In this document: one piece after another, positions 1 through 9,216 of the stretch | Layout of the letters: every line of letters starts with the position of its first letter | How positions within the stretch are numbered: the first letter of the stretch is position 1 | Assembly (NCBI GenBank): GCA_963747005.1 | Contig: CAVVDT010000003.1 | Location: 124,001-188,000, forward strand | DNA length: 64,000 nucleotides | Source of the DNA: CAVVDT01 sp963747005 | GTDB taxonomy: Bacteria > Pseudomonadota > Alphaproteobacteria > Rhizobiales > Aestuariivirgaceae | Direction of reading: 5' to 3' | The notes under the pieces: generated by a model | What the model was told of the DNA's origin: nothing | Database searches by the model: none | Seen by the model: the letters and a program-made list of their open reading frames with translations, nothing else | Made by a program: the position numbers and the translations under genes

Positions 1-627
1 ATCATAAAGAGACTGCGCTTCGGCGATGACGGCTTCCGTCGGCTTGTGGCGTTGTGTGCGGCCAAAATACTGGATGACATCGCAGAAATTGCATTCGAAC
101 GGACATCCCCGGCTGGTCTGAACAACACCCGACACGGCACGGTCGTTGCGATACAGGTCCCACCGGGGCATGGGCGTTTGCGACATGTCCGCCTTGGATC
201 CCTGATATCGCGGCTTGAGTTGTCCATCGCGCAGGTTCTGGATGAACTCTTCCGCGACAGGTTCCATCTCCCCGATAACCAGGCAGTCCGCTTCGCCATC
301 GAAGACGCTGGGGGCCAGGGAAACATGCGCACCTCCCATGATGACCGTCCGCCCCATGGCGCGGAACCGGCGGGCAATCTCGATACCCCGTGCCGCCTGC
401 GCGACATTCATGCTGATGCAGATCACCTCGGACGGGTCGTTGAAATCAACGTCCTCGATCAATTCGTCACACAGTCTGAGTCCGAAATCACTGTCGAAAA
501 ACCCGGCGACCGTCGCAATTCCGGCGGCGGCCATGAGCGTATATCGCTCCTTCAGGTGCACCACCTTGTCCGACAAAAGCGTGTCGCGACCAAAAGTCGG
601 CATCGGAGCAATCAAATAGATATCCAT
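1..627 (-). CDS. B12-binding radical SAM protein, 5' part (runs off left edge)
   Basis: The minus strand is open from an ATG at 627 to the window edge (209 codons). The first ~150 residues look like a cobalamin-binding Rossmann domain (start MDIYLIAPMPTFGRD). A CxxxCxxC cluster in the context GCPFECNFC follows, with cysteines at about 175, 179 and 182; this is the 4Fe-4S motif of radical SAM enzymes. Family knowledge: such proteins do methylations or radical rearrangements, and the substrate cannot be told from this part. The remaining barrel lies outside the window. Plus-strand ORFs over the same bases are shadows. Confidence 0.85.
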   Translation of the reverse strand, partial: MDIYLIAPMPTFGRDTLLSDKVVHLKERYTLMAAAGIATVAGFFDSDFGLRLCDELIEDVDFNDPSEVICISMNVAQAARGIEIARRFRAMGRTVIMGGAHVSLAPSVFDGEADCLVIGEMEPVAEEFIQNLRDGQLKPRYQGSKADMSQTPMPRWDLYRNDRAVSGVVQTSRGCPFECNFCDVIQYFGRTQRHKPTEAVIAEAQSLYD

Positions 628-893
628 CGCCTTCTCGTTAGCCTTTCAGTTTATAACACGCGGTAAATTCTTCATTGATCGCAATGTATTAAGCAAATGC
701 AACAAACAAAACTCAACCCACTTTTGATTATTACTGAGGCGACTCCAGAAAGCGACTTAGTGAATTCGAGAATATGCCGAATTGCATCGGCCGATAGGCA
801 TTGGAGCTTGGCGTTATCATCAGTCCACCATCCGATAATTTGGAACAGTTACCTTGATTTTGGTTTGGATGGCGCTGGTTCATCCAGTTTGGG
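628..893. other. intergenic, AT-richer, no gene seen
   Basis: The stretch lies between the start of the radical SAM gene and a transposase remnant. It should hold the promoter of the radical SAM gene, but I see no clear box. The short plus-strand ORF at 697-906 has no family resemblance and no good ribosome binding site. Confidence 0.4.
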
Positions 894-1118
894 TTACACT
901 GCGTGATGTTGATGGTTCAAGCGGCGGCCTTGGAAGATTTGGTTCTTAATTCGCCTCCCTTCGGCCAAGATGCTTTCGCCGCGACCGAAATGGACGTCGG
1001 CGGGTGTCGGAATGCCGAGGCTCTCGTGACGGCGGTTGTGGCAGTAGCGGTCGATGAAGGCAGCGATGATCGCTTCGAGTTCACCTACCTGATCATCCGC
1101 ATTGCCGTCATGCCTCAT
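894..1118 (-). pseudogene. IS3-family transposase, C-terminal remnant
   Basis: About 74 codons end at a TAA. The translation has the typical end of an IS3-type integrase-core transposase: an alternating acidic/aromatic stretch, then RRHESLGIPTPADVHFGRG and a basic tail ending RRLNHQ. The DDE catalytic domain is missing, so this is a leftover of an old insertion. It differs from the IS3 remnant at 19.3-19.6 kb. Confidence 0.75.
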
Positions 1119-1410
1119 CCATTGCCCTCATTGCGAACCGATCCCGGCCTTGCCCGGTCAGGCCACAATTTTCCGCAGCTCGTTCTTGAACCGATGCAAT
1201 GCTTATAAACTCGCACCGTAATTTGTGCACATTCTGAGACGCTGGCCAATAGCCCTTTTTCAGCAACACCCGACCAGGATCGATGCCTGGTGTGATTCAA
1301 CGGGTGATCGGATGACTTTCCCTGTCTACGACAGGGCTGCAAAGCTTGCGGAAGCCAGCTATCCGAATTCCCCGGCGGTGATCGCATCAAGGAAGCTCGC
1401 CTGGGGCCCG
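1119..1410. other. decayed intergenic DNA, no gene recognised
   Basis: ORFs on both strands here are short, lack family motifs and are probably chance. Its place between a transposase tail and another gene fragment suggests scar tissue from insertions. Confidence 0.35.
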
Positions 1411-1605
1411 CTACGGGTGCTGCATCATCGATTGGATGCCGTCGCCGTCCAAATCAGCGTTGGTGAGGGTATTGCCGCCGCTGTCGGCATAACGCACCTC
1501 GCCGGCGACGTTGTGGAACCCAACATGGGCGAAATGAACCGAAAGCACGGGCAGCAGCGCCCTATCGGCAAACACGATTGATTCGGACGATAATATTCGC
1601 TTCTA
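1411..1605 (-). pseudogene. possible C-terminal fragment of an RTX/serralysin-type protein
   Basis: A minus-strand frame of about 65 codons ends at TAG (1411-1413). It contains GEVRY, then GGNTL and DLDGDG, spaced as in the C-terminal repeat region of alphaproteobacterial RTX/peptidase M10 C-terminal domains. No start codon or upstream domain is present. The call rests on motif resemblance only; the alternative is chance. Confidence 0.3.
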
Positions 1606-1684
1606 CACTCAAATTTTGTGACCTAGCATCCGGCCGACACCCGCTTACCGGCGGTGGAAAGTGCTGAATAAGCTGCAGGTTGGC

Positions 1685-4414
1685 ATGAACATCAAAGAAG
1701 AAATTTCCGCCAAATCCAGCAGCACCCTATATTTCAGTTATCTCGGAAATCCGGACCTTGCGACACGGCCGCAAATTCCGTGGGCCATCGGCGAACTTCA
1801 AGCCCGGCTTGGCGAACGCGAGGTGGCGTTTCACCCGACGGAAGCGTCAGAGGATGAGATTCATGACGGTACGGTCATCGTCATCGCCTTGTCCGAAAGC
1901 CGGGAGATCGGGGGAATTGGCGCCCGCTGTGGTGTCAAACTTCCCTTCGCGCCCGAATCCTTCGCCATTTTCCGTGGACCCGAAGAACTCGCAAATCGCC
2001 TTTATGTCTACGGAGCAGACACGCGCGGCCTGGTATATGCGATCACCGAACTGGCCGACCGTGTCCGCTTCGTCGCCACACTTGCAAGTGCGCTCGAATT
2101 CGCCGCTCCCATGGTGGAAATGCCGACCGCGAAGGTGCGCAGTATTTCAAAGTGCTTTCAAAGCGAAGTCGAGGACCTTGCGTGGTTCCATGATCGCGAC
2201 GGATGGAAAGAGTATCTTACGCATCTGGCGACCCACAGGTTCAACCGTTTCTCCCTCACCTTCGGCAAGCAATACAACTACCCCTACGGGAACGAGTTCG
2301 TATCGGATGTCTACTTCCACCTCGCCTACCCGTTTCTGGTTTCGGTCCCGGGTCACGATGTAGCGATCTCCAATCTGGCCGATGACGAGCGCTGCCGGAA
2401 CCTGGAAACGCTGAAATTCGTGGCCCGTGAAGCCGATCGGCGCGGACTTGAATTCCAGTTGGCGCTGTGGACCCAAAGCTACGACTTCGACGACTGCCCG
2501 AACGCCAAACACCAGATCACCGGTATCGGTGCAGACAATATCGCCAGATATTGCCGAGACGCGCTGGCGATGATCCTCGCCGAGGTTCCCGAGATCAGCG
2601 GTCTTACCCTGCGCGTCCACGTGGAGAGTGGAATCCCGGAGGGAGACTATGACTTCTGGAGGACCTATTTCGAGGCAGTGAGGGGCGCCGGCCGCCCCAT
2701 TCGTCTCGATCTGCACGCCAAGGGACTCGACGAGATGCTGATCGATGCGGCGCTCGCGACAGGCATGCCGGTGGGCGTTTCACCGAAATACACTTCAGAA
2801 CACATGGGCCTGCCCTACCACCAGACTTCCATCCGCGCGCTCGAATTGCCCGCCGCCGATGATACGCCGGCCGATCAGAGGGCCGGACGGGACATGACGC
2901 CCCTCTACTCCGGGCACGATGCAGAAAAGCATGCCAGCAAATGGAAGTTCAGCGAAGGCTCGCGCAAATTCATGCGCTACAGCTATGGCGACCTTCTGCG
3001 CGAGGATCGCCCCTATGACATCATTTTTCGAATATGGCCGGGCACGATACGGATTCTTCTATGGGGCGATGCTGTCCTGGCAGGTGGCTACGGGCGCAAT
3101 TCCATCTTCTGCGGTGCACAGGGCGTGGAACTCTGCGAACCGCTTTCCTTCAAGGGCCGCATGGGAACGGGAATCCCCGGCAGCCGCACCGGCTATCAGG
3201 ACAAATACCTGGTCTACCGCCGCGATTGGCAGAAATTCGAATACACGTACCGGGTCTGGGGGCGATCGCTCTATAATCCCGAAGCCGAGCCGGAGGCCTT
3301 TCACCGTTTTCTGGAAGCGAAATTCGGCGAGGCCGCCGATAGCTGCGGAAAAGCCATCGCCAGCGCCAGCCAAATCCTGCCGCTCATTACCCTCGCGCAT
3401 ACGCCGACGGCATCGAATAATTCCTACTGGCCCGAAATGTACGAGAACATGTCGATCGTACATGAAGCGCCAAATCTTCCTTACGGCTATGAACTTTCCA
3501 AACCCGCACGGTTCGGTACCGTCGGGGCGTGCGATCCGCAAATGTTCATGTCGCCCAGCGAATTTGCGGCGTGCATCCACGATGGCCGGAGCATACGAAA
3601 GCTCTCGCCCCTCACCTGGGCAAACTGGCTGGAGCAACAGGCGACTGCGGCCGGCGTCGAATTGGCGCGCGCCGTTTCGCGGGCCGGGACTCCACAGACC
3701 GAACTTCATCTGGTGGCAGTCGACGTCACCATCTTGACGGCGATCGGCAGGTTCTTTGCCGACAAAACCAGAGCGGCCGTCTTTTGGGAATACTACCTTC
3801 TTTCCGGTGAGTCCCGGGCCGCCGGGCAAGCCGTCGACCACTACCGAAAGGCACGCGACGCCTGGGCGGAAGCCGCAAATGTATGCCGGGACGTTTATCT
3901 GCCCGACATCACATACGGCCCTCATTCATGGCTGCGTGGCCGATGGGATGACCGATTGCCGGCAATCGAACAGGACCTGTCCGATATGGGAGCCGTGGTT
4001 GCGGAAGGCCGGTTGACGCGCCCGAATGCCGACACCCTGGCCATACGCCAGGTCGAACGCATGCTGAACTGGTCCATGTCGCAATTGCATCCCTGCCAAC
4101 ATTTGCCTCCGGAAAATTTTGCCCGGGGTAACGCAATCGAAATCTCGGTCGCCCCGTTCGGCGCTTCCCGGCGCGCTGTCAAACTTCACTATCGCCATGT
4201 CAACCAGTCGGAATCCCAGTTCTGCATAGACATGACATGGCGGGACGGGGAATACATAGCCAAGATACCTGCAAATTACACAAATACTCCATATTCAATC
4301 ATGTATTATTTTGAAATTTGCGGTGATGGAATTTCCAGTTTTTATCCGAGCATCGTAGAAAATCTCTCCAATACGCCATATTTTTTGGTGAAAAGTAGCA
4401 ATTCACGTGCGTAG
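1685..4414 (+). CDS. large glycoside-hydrolase-like protein (GH67/GH20b-type N-terminal domain), function unknown
   Basis: This is a 909-residue protein from ATG 1685; an in-frame GTG at 1661 is possible, and neither has a strong Shine-Dalgarno. Residues ~20-135 resemble the N-terminal domain found in alpha-glucuronidases and GH20 enzymes, with the signature ADTRGLVYAITELADR near the end. The middle reads like a TIM barrel with acidic and aromatic motifs (HRFNRFSLTFGKQYNYPYG, HVESGIPEGDYDFW). No signal peptide is seen, so the protein is probably cytoplasmic and may act on imported glycosides. I recognise the overall architecture from uncharacterised proteins but cannot assign a substrate or the catalytic residues. 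The neighbouring LysR gene and sugar/peptide-type ABC importer fit a carbohydrate-linked role (inference). Confidence 0.6.
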   Translation: MNIKEEISAKSSSTLYFSYLGNPDLATRPQIPWAIGELQARLGEREVAFHPTEASEDEIHDGTVIVIALSESREIGGIGARCGVKLPFAPESFAIFRGPEELANRLYVYGADTRGLVYAITELADRVRFVATLASALEFAAPMVEMPTAKVRSISKCFQSEVEDLAWFHDRDGWKEYLTHLATHRFNRFSLTFGKQYNYPYGNEFVSDVYFHLAYPFLVSVPGHDVAISNLADDERCRNLETLKFVAREADRRGLEFQLALWTQSYDFDDCPNAKHQITGIGADNIARYCRDALAMILAEVPEISGLTLRVHVESGIPEGDYDFWRTYFEAVRGAGRPIRLDLHAKGLDEMLIDAALATGMPVGVSPKYTSEHMGLPYHQTSIRALELPAADDTPADQRAGRDMTPLYSGHDAEKHASKWKFSEGSRKFMRYSYGDLLREDRPYDIIFRIWPGTIRILLWGDAVLAGGYGRNSIFCGAQGVELCEPLSFKGRMGTGIPGSRTGYQDKYLVYRRDWQKFEYTYRVWGRSLYNPEAEPEAFHRFLEAKFGEAADSCGKAIASASQILPLITLAHTPTASNNSYWPEMYENMSIVHEAPNLPYGYELSKPARFGTVGACDPQMFMSPSEFAACIHDGRSIRKLSPLTWANWLEQQATAAGVELARAVSRAGTPQTELHLVAVDVTILTAIGRFFADKTRAAVFWEYYLLSGESRAAGQAVDHYRKARDAWAEAANVCRDVYLPDITYGPHSWLRGRWDDRLPAIEQDLSDMGAVVAEGRLTRPNADTLAIRQVERMLNWSMSQLHPCQHLPPENFARGNAIEISVAPFGASRRAVKLHYRHVNQSESQFCIDMTWRDGEYIAKIPANYTNTPYSIMYYFEICGDGISSFYPSIVENLSNTPYFLVKSSNSRA

Positions 4415-4841
4415 AAACGCAAGAAGACCCGGGAAAGTGGGAGACGACATGATCACGTGTCTGATCAGCGGGCTGCTCGCCGGGAACGCGATGGCCGGTT
4501 GATCGACGACCGGGCAGGCGGAAACGCTCAGACTGCTGACGTGTGGACTATAGCCGTAGACGCGTCACACAAGACGTCGATCGGTTCGGATTCCGGACCT
4601 GCTGTTTGTCCCAGGCTCGGTTTGCCTGCGTCGGGGACAGGAGACCGCAGCCTGTCTTGAGGGCGGCACAGGATCGCCGGACATTGCTCCTGGACGTCAG
4701 GCGCACGCAATCGACCCAGGGCTCCTCGATCGCGAGATGGCGGGCAAACGGGGGCGCTTTGCATTTCGATGCGCGCATGGACCGCAAAGGCTGTATCCTG
4801 GCCGAACTCTGACGCAGTACTCGGGGCAATCGGAAGCTGGC
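4415..4841. other. intergenic, promoter region of the LysR gene
   Basis: About 430 bases lie between the hydrolase-like gene and the LysR gene. Reading frames extend through it but lack family motifs, and the long ORF that starts at 4737 only adds an implausible extension to the LysR protein. No terminator hairpin or repeat is evident. Confidence 0.4.
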
Positions 4842-5732
4842 ATGCATATCGATCAGATCAGGACTTTCCTGGAAGTTGCGGCGACCGGCAATTTCAACAG
4901 GGCGGCGGAAACGCTGAACGTCACGCAATCGACGGTAAGTGCCCGCATCAAGACGCTGGAAGAAAGGCTGGGACGGGATTTGTTCATCCGCGACCATTCC
5001 GGTGCCCAATTGACCCCGGCAGGCGAACGCCTGCAGCGCTATGCGACAAGATTGCTGCGCCTGTGGAGGCGGGCGGAGAGCGATGTTGCCCTGTCCAAGC
5101 AGCACCGGGCTTCGATCTGCCTCGGCTCCGTCGTCAGCCTGTGGGATCAGCTTGTGTTGGAATGGGGCGGCTGGATGCGGCGTGAAGCGCCGGACGTCGC
5201 CCTTCATGTCGTGGCCGACTATTCGCCGGCACTGATGCGCCAACTGGCCGATGGCGCCATGGATATCGGCGTCATGTACGAACCTCGGGAGATGTCCGGA
5301 CTGGTGATCAAAGACCTGATGACCGAAGATTTCTTTCTGCTGACGACGGTCAAGGACTGTTCGGTCGATGACGAGGCATGGCGAAACGGTTACACCTATG
5401 TCGATTGGGGCGAGGTTTTCAAGCACCAGCACGACGACGCATTTTCCGATCTCGCCGCCGACATCACCGTCGGCCTCGGCAGCATCGCGATGAGTTATAT
5501 CCTGAGATTTGGCGGCAGTGCGTTTCTTCCGCTCCGCATGGCCCATCCCCTGGTGCGCAATGGTCAACTCAGCAGGGTCAGGGGCGCCCCGGTATTCCAG
5601 CGTGTGGGAAGCGTCGTCTACAGCCGCTCCCCCACCGATCCAGAACTCCTGGAACTGGGCCTGCGGGGCTTGCGCGAGGCCACAGCGCAGATTGAAAAGC
5701 AGATCCGCGATTTGATTGAGTTTCGCGATTGA
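4842..5732 (+). CDS. LysR-family transcriptional regulator
   Basis: A 296-residue protein starting MHIDQIRTFLEV. The N-terminal ~60 residues form the winged helix typical of LysR proteins (NFNRAAETLNVTQSTVSAR, recognition helix included). The rest is a periplasmic-binding-protein-like effector domain. Length is normal for the family. The ATG at 4842 was chosen because it begins the canonical LysR N-terminus; the upstream in-frame extension has no homology. The gene lies between the hydrolase-like gene and the ABC importer operon and points the same way, so it probably controls one or both in response to an imported compound (inference). Confidence 0.9.
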   Translation: MHIDQIRTFLEVAATGNFNRAAETLNVTQSTVSARIKTLEERLGRDLFIRDHSGAQLTPAGERLQRYATRLLRLWRRAESDVALSKQHRASICLGSVVSLWDQLVLEWGGWMRREAPDVALHVVADYSPALMRQLADGAMDIGVMYEPREMSGLVIKDLMTEDFFLLTTVKDCSVDDEAWRNGYTYVDWGEVFKHQHDDAFSDLAADITVGLGSIAMSYILRFGGSAFLPLRMAHPLVRNGQLSRVRGAPVFQRVGSVVYSRSPTDPELLELGLRGLREATAQIEKQIRDLIEFRD

Positions 5733-6067
5733 GGCGCGCGAGGGACTTCGCTGTCCGGTCCGTTTTTCGGCGGCAATACCTGCAATCCCAGTGCGATCCA
5801 TCACCTGGTCCGGGATAGCGATGCTTCAGGTCCGATGCGTTTCCGGCGTCGCCGGAGCAAGCTGCCGTTCAAGCGGAGCAATCGGAAAATCCAATAGTAT
5901 CCACCAATTATTTTCGATTTTCATCGGGCACACCGCCCAATACGCTCACTTCCGTCAACTCAAGGCCTTGCGATCCTCGGATCGGGGTGGCGCCCCTCGA
6001 ACAGGGTGCCGATATTTGAAGCGTTCTTCTGCGGACGTGACGCGCCTTGAAGAAAGGGAACAGCGAG
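5733..6067. other. intergenic, likely promoter/operator region of the ABC importer operon
   Basis: About 335 bases without a credible gene lie between the LysR gene and the transporter operon. A short AT-rich patch near 5890-5925 with GAAAAT and ATTTTC in inverted orientation is a possible regulator site, but it is too short to call. The plus-strand ORF starting at 5716 has no family features. Confidence 0.35.
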
Positions 6068-8137
6068 ATGAATCTCAGAAACCTAAGCATGACGGTGTTG
6101 TTGCCGGTCGCGGGAGTGGCACTGGCGATGAGCATCGCTATCGCCGGCCCGGCCCAAGCGGCGACTTGCAAGGGGACGACCCTTGCCGCCGATGGCGGCC
6201 TGAAGGGCAAGTACATTCAGCAGTTCGAGAAGGCCAAATACGAAGCCGCCGCGAATTGTACACTCGAATTTTCGGCGAACCCGGATATCGCCAAGCTGAA
6301 CGGTGAAATCGCTGGCAACGCCGGCCTGCCGCCGTTGGCGGACCGCGTGCCGGAAGAACCGCTGGTCGTCGTGCCCTACTACGATATCGGCCGCTATGGC
6401 GGTGTGTTGCGCATGATCTCCAACGCCTCCGAGGCTGGCACGTCCGACGCGCTCAGCGTGCGGCATGTCGACATGGTGCGCATCACCGACGATCTGAAGA
6501 CGATCGTCCCCGACGTCGCCAGGGATTGGTCGTGGAATGGCGACTATACAGAGCTGACCTTTACGTTGCGCAAGGGGCATCGCTGGTCCGACGGCGCACC
6601 TTTCACCGCCGACGATGTCGCCTTCTGGTTCAACGACGTCATCATGAACAAGGAAATATTCCCCAAGACTCAGAGCCGCTGGATGTTCAACGGCAAGGCG
6701 GCGCATGTGGAGGTCGTCGACCCGCTGCATGCGAAATTTGTCTTTCCGACGCCCGTCCCGAACATCATAAACCGCTTTGCGGTTACCTGGATTCAGCCGT
6801 GGCTGCCGAAGCATTTCCTGGCCAAGTTCCACATCAAGTACAATCCGAAAGCCAACGAACTGGCCAAGCAAAAGGGTCTCAAGAGCTGGGTGGACCTGTT
6901 CAACGTCTACTACAACGCCACCGACTGGCACGATGCGGCTTCGCCGCTCTTGAAAGGCGCCGACACACGGGTGATGCCGACGCTGGAACCCTATGTCCTC
7001 GTGAAGGAAACGCCCAACGGTCGCCATTTTGTCGCCAATCCGTATTTTCACATGGTGGACACGAGCGGGCGGCAGCTTCCCTATATCGGCGAGCTGGACG
7101 AAACCTACGTGCCTGACGCACAGGCGCGCGTTCTCAAGATCATCAACGGCGAAGTGGACTACAAGAGCCAGAGCCTGACACTGCCCGATTATCCGCTGCT
7201 GAAGGAGAACGAGGCTTCCTCCGCCTATAATGTGCAGCTCGCGCCGACTGTCGGCGAGGGTGTCTACTACGCCTTCAACACGACGGCCAAGCCAGAGGCG
7301 CTACGTAAGGTCTTTGACGACGTCCGCTTCAGGAGGGCCATGTCGGTTGCGATCAACCGGGAGGAAATCAAGCAACTGGTCTATCTGGGACAGGGCGATG
7401 CGATACAGGCAACGCCGGCTGCCCGAGGCACCGTTGCCTTCCTGACCAAGGAAAATCTGACCGCCTACACCCAGTACGATCCGAAACTGGCGAATTCGCT
7501 GCTGGACGAAATGGGCCTGAAAGACACCAACGGCGACGGCGTTCGCGAACTGCCGAACGGCGAGCCCCTGGTCATCCAGATGCTCTATGCAAACGCCGGC
7601 GGGCCGGTGAAAATCCACGAGCTCGTGCAGGGCTACTGGGCCGATGTCGGTGTCAAGGTCACCACCCGCGAGGTGACATCCGACGAATACCGCACCAAGG
7701 GATCCGCCAACGAACTGCTTGTGACAACCTGGCAGGACCTGCAGCGCGCAGGCGTCAACATCAGCCAGTTCACCAATATGCTGAGGCCACCCTTCGGCAA
7801 TCCGTTTCAGCCGGGGACCGGGTTCGAATGGGCAACCTGGAAGGAAACCAACGGCGCTCAGGGTATCGAGCCGCCCGATGACGTGAAGCGCTTGTGGGAT
7901 CTCGCCGACAAGTTCGTGCTCGCTCCTCTTGGCAGCAAGGAGAGCAACGAGATTGGGCACGAGATTGCCGACATCTACATGAACAACCTCTTCAAGATCG
8001 GCATTATCGATGGCGCCGGCTCGCCGGTGATCGTCGCCAAGAAGATGGGCAACTTCAAGCCCTTCACCGCCGTCTCGGACGACTATTACTTCGCCCATCC
8101 CTTCAGGGCGCAGCAATGGTTCTACAAAAGTGAATAG
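6068..8137 (+). CDS. ABC importer, solute-binding protein (family 5, peptide/oligosaccharide type)
   Basis: A 689-residue exported binding protein. It starts at ATG 6068 behind the purine-rich site AAGAAAGGGAA. The signal peptide has a basic start (MNLRNLS), a long hydrophobic core and cleavage at AQA/AT. The mature protein has the family-5 core: DIGRYGGVLR, then FTLRKGHRWSDGAPFTADDVAFW, then a long substrate-binding lobe. It is longer than DppA/OppA (~540 residues) and resembles the larger proteins linked to alpha-galactoside (AgpA-like) and oligopeptide uptake. It opens an operon with two permeases and two ATPases, and would capture the ligand in the periplasm. The ligand is unknown. Confidence 0.9.
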   Translation: MNLRNLSMTVLLPVAGVALAMSIAIAGPAQAATCKGTTLAADGGLKGKYIQQFEKAKYEAAANCTLEFSANPDIAKLNGEIAGNAGLPPLADRVPEEPLVVVPYYDIGRYGGVLRMISNASEAGTSDALSVRHVDMVRITDDLKTIVPDVARDWSWNGDYTELTFTLRKGHRWSDGAPFTADDVAFWFNDVIMNKEIFPKTQSRWMFNGKAAHVEVVDPLHAKFVFPTPVPNIINRFAVTWIQPWLPKHFLAKFHIKYNPKANELAKQKGLKSWVDLFNVYYNATDWHDAASPLLKGADTRVMPTLEPYVLVKETPNGRHFVANPYFHMVDTSGRQLPYIGELDETYVPDAQARVLKIINGEVDYKSQSLTLPDYPLLKENEASSAYNVQLAPTVGEGVYYAFNTTAKPEALRKVFDDVRFRRAMSVAINREEIKQLVYLGQGDAIQATPAARGTVAFLTKENLTAYTQYDPKLANSLLDEMGLKDTNGDGVRELPNGEPLVIQMLYANAGGPVKIHELVQGYWADVGVKVTTREVTSDEYRTKGSANELLVTTWQDLQRAGVNISQFTNMLRPPFGNPFQPGTGFEWATWKETNGAQGIEPPDDVKRLWDLADKFVLAPLGSKESNEIGHEIADIYMNNLFKIGIIDGAGSPVIVAKKMGNFKPFTAVSDDYYFAHPFRAQQWFYKSE

Positions 8138-8216
8138 GGTATGATGTCGGACTTGCCGGCGGCGACTGTTCCAGGCCGTCGCCGGCAAGCTGCAACGGCC
8201 GTTCAGGGATAGCAAC
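8138..8216 (+). other. short spacer between binding-protein and permease genes
   Basis: A 79-base spacer contains a GC-rich inverted repeat (GCCGGCG...CGCCGGC around 8156-8186). In importer operons such a hairpin often protects the 3' end of the abundant binding-protein mRNA; that role here is inference. Confidence 0.4.
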
Positions 8217-9206
8217 ATGGCGCGGTTTCTCTTCCGGCGTGCCATTGGCGCCGTTGTGACGATGTTTTTCGTTTCCATCATGGTATTCGCCGTGATGGAA
8301 CTGCCGCCTGGCGACTACGCCGACCGCTACGCGTTTCGCAAGCTTGGCGGCATGACCATGACACCGGCCGATGTCGAGGTCATCCGTCACCGCTTCGGCC
8401 TCGACCAGCCGGCCCCAGCGCGCTACCTCGAGTGGATCGGCAACATCGTCACGAAGGGGGATTTCGGTCCATCCTTCGCGTTTGCCACGTCGGTCAACAA
8501 CGTTATCGGTTCGCGCCTCTGGCTCACCCTGGCCATTCTGTTTTCGACCCAGACCCTCACCTATCTGGTCGCGATTCCGTTCGGCATCTACGCGGCGGTG
8601 CGACGACGATCGGCGGCCGACTACACGCTCACCGTCCTGAGTTACCTTGGCCTGGCGCTGCCGAACTTCCTCCTGGCGCTGCTCATGCTCTACGCCAGCA
8701 TCCGGCTGTTCGACACCTCGATCGGCGGATTTTTCTCGGATCGCTACAAGGACGCGCCCTGGGACTGGGGCAAATTCGCGGACCTGATTACCCATCTCAT
8801 CGTGCCGGCGACGGTGCTCGCCTGGTCGGCGACGGCGTTCCAGTTGCAGACGGTCAGGGCGACCATGCTGGACGAACTGAGCAAGCTGTCGGTCACCGCC
8901 GCGCGGGCCCGCGGCGTCCCCGAATTCAAGCTGATCCTGAAATATCCCGCCAGGCTCGCGATCAATCCGGTCGTCAGCACGATGGGCTTTGACGGGAACC
9001 GGATTTTTTCCGAGCTGCCGATCGTGGCGATGGTATTGGCGTTGCCGGAACTGGGGCAACTGCTGCTCAAGTCCTTCCTCGATCTCGACATGTATGTGGC
9101 GGGAGCCATCCTCTTGATGATGACGCTGTTTATCGTCGCGATGAACTTCGTCTCCGACGTGCTGCTGACCATTCTCGATCCGCGCATTCGTGTGCAGCAT
9201 CTATGA
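8217..9206 (+). CDS. ABC importer permease 1 (DppB/OppB type)
   Basis: A 329-residue inner-membrane protein beginning MARFLFRRAIGAVVTMFFVS. It has the hallmark first transmembrane helix, then a periplasmic segment with the conserved 'RFGLDQPAPARYLEWIG' type sequence, five more hydrophobic segments and the EAA-loop region (TAARARGVPEFKLILKYPAR) that docks to the ATPases. Length is normal for the DppB family. It follows the binding-protein gene and ends 10 bases before the start of the second permease gene, so both are probably co-translated. Confidence 0.9.
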   Translation: MARFLFRRAIGAVVTMFFVSIMVFAVMELPPGDYADRYAFRKLGGMTMTPADVEVIRHRFGLDQPAPARYLEWIGNIVTKGDFGPSFAFATSVNNVIGSRLWLTLAILFSTQTLTYLVAIPFGIYAAVRRRSAADYTLTVLSYLGLALPNFLLALLMLYASIRLFDTSIGGFFSDRYKDAPWDWGKFADLITHLIVPATVLAWSATAFQLQTVRATMLDELSKLSVTAARARGVPEFKLILKYPARLAINPVVSTMGFDGNRIFSELPIVAMVLALPELGQLLLKSFLDLDMYVAGAILLMMTLFIVAMNFVSDVLLTILDPRIRVQHL

Positions 9207-9216
9207 CGGCGGAACC

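Noticed and set aside
46..666. Plus-strand ORF of 206 codons (and nested 215-619)
   Set aside because: Exact antisense of the radical SAM gene, whose minus-strand frame carries the B12 and CxxxCxxC motifs.
4548..5804. Minus-strand ORF of 418 codons
   Set aside because: Antisense of the LysR gene; Arg/His/Gln-rich with no family motifs.
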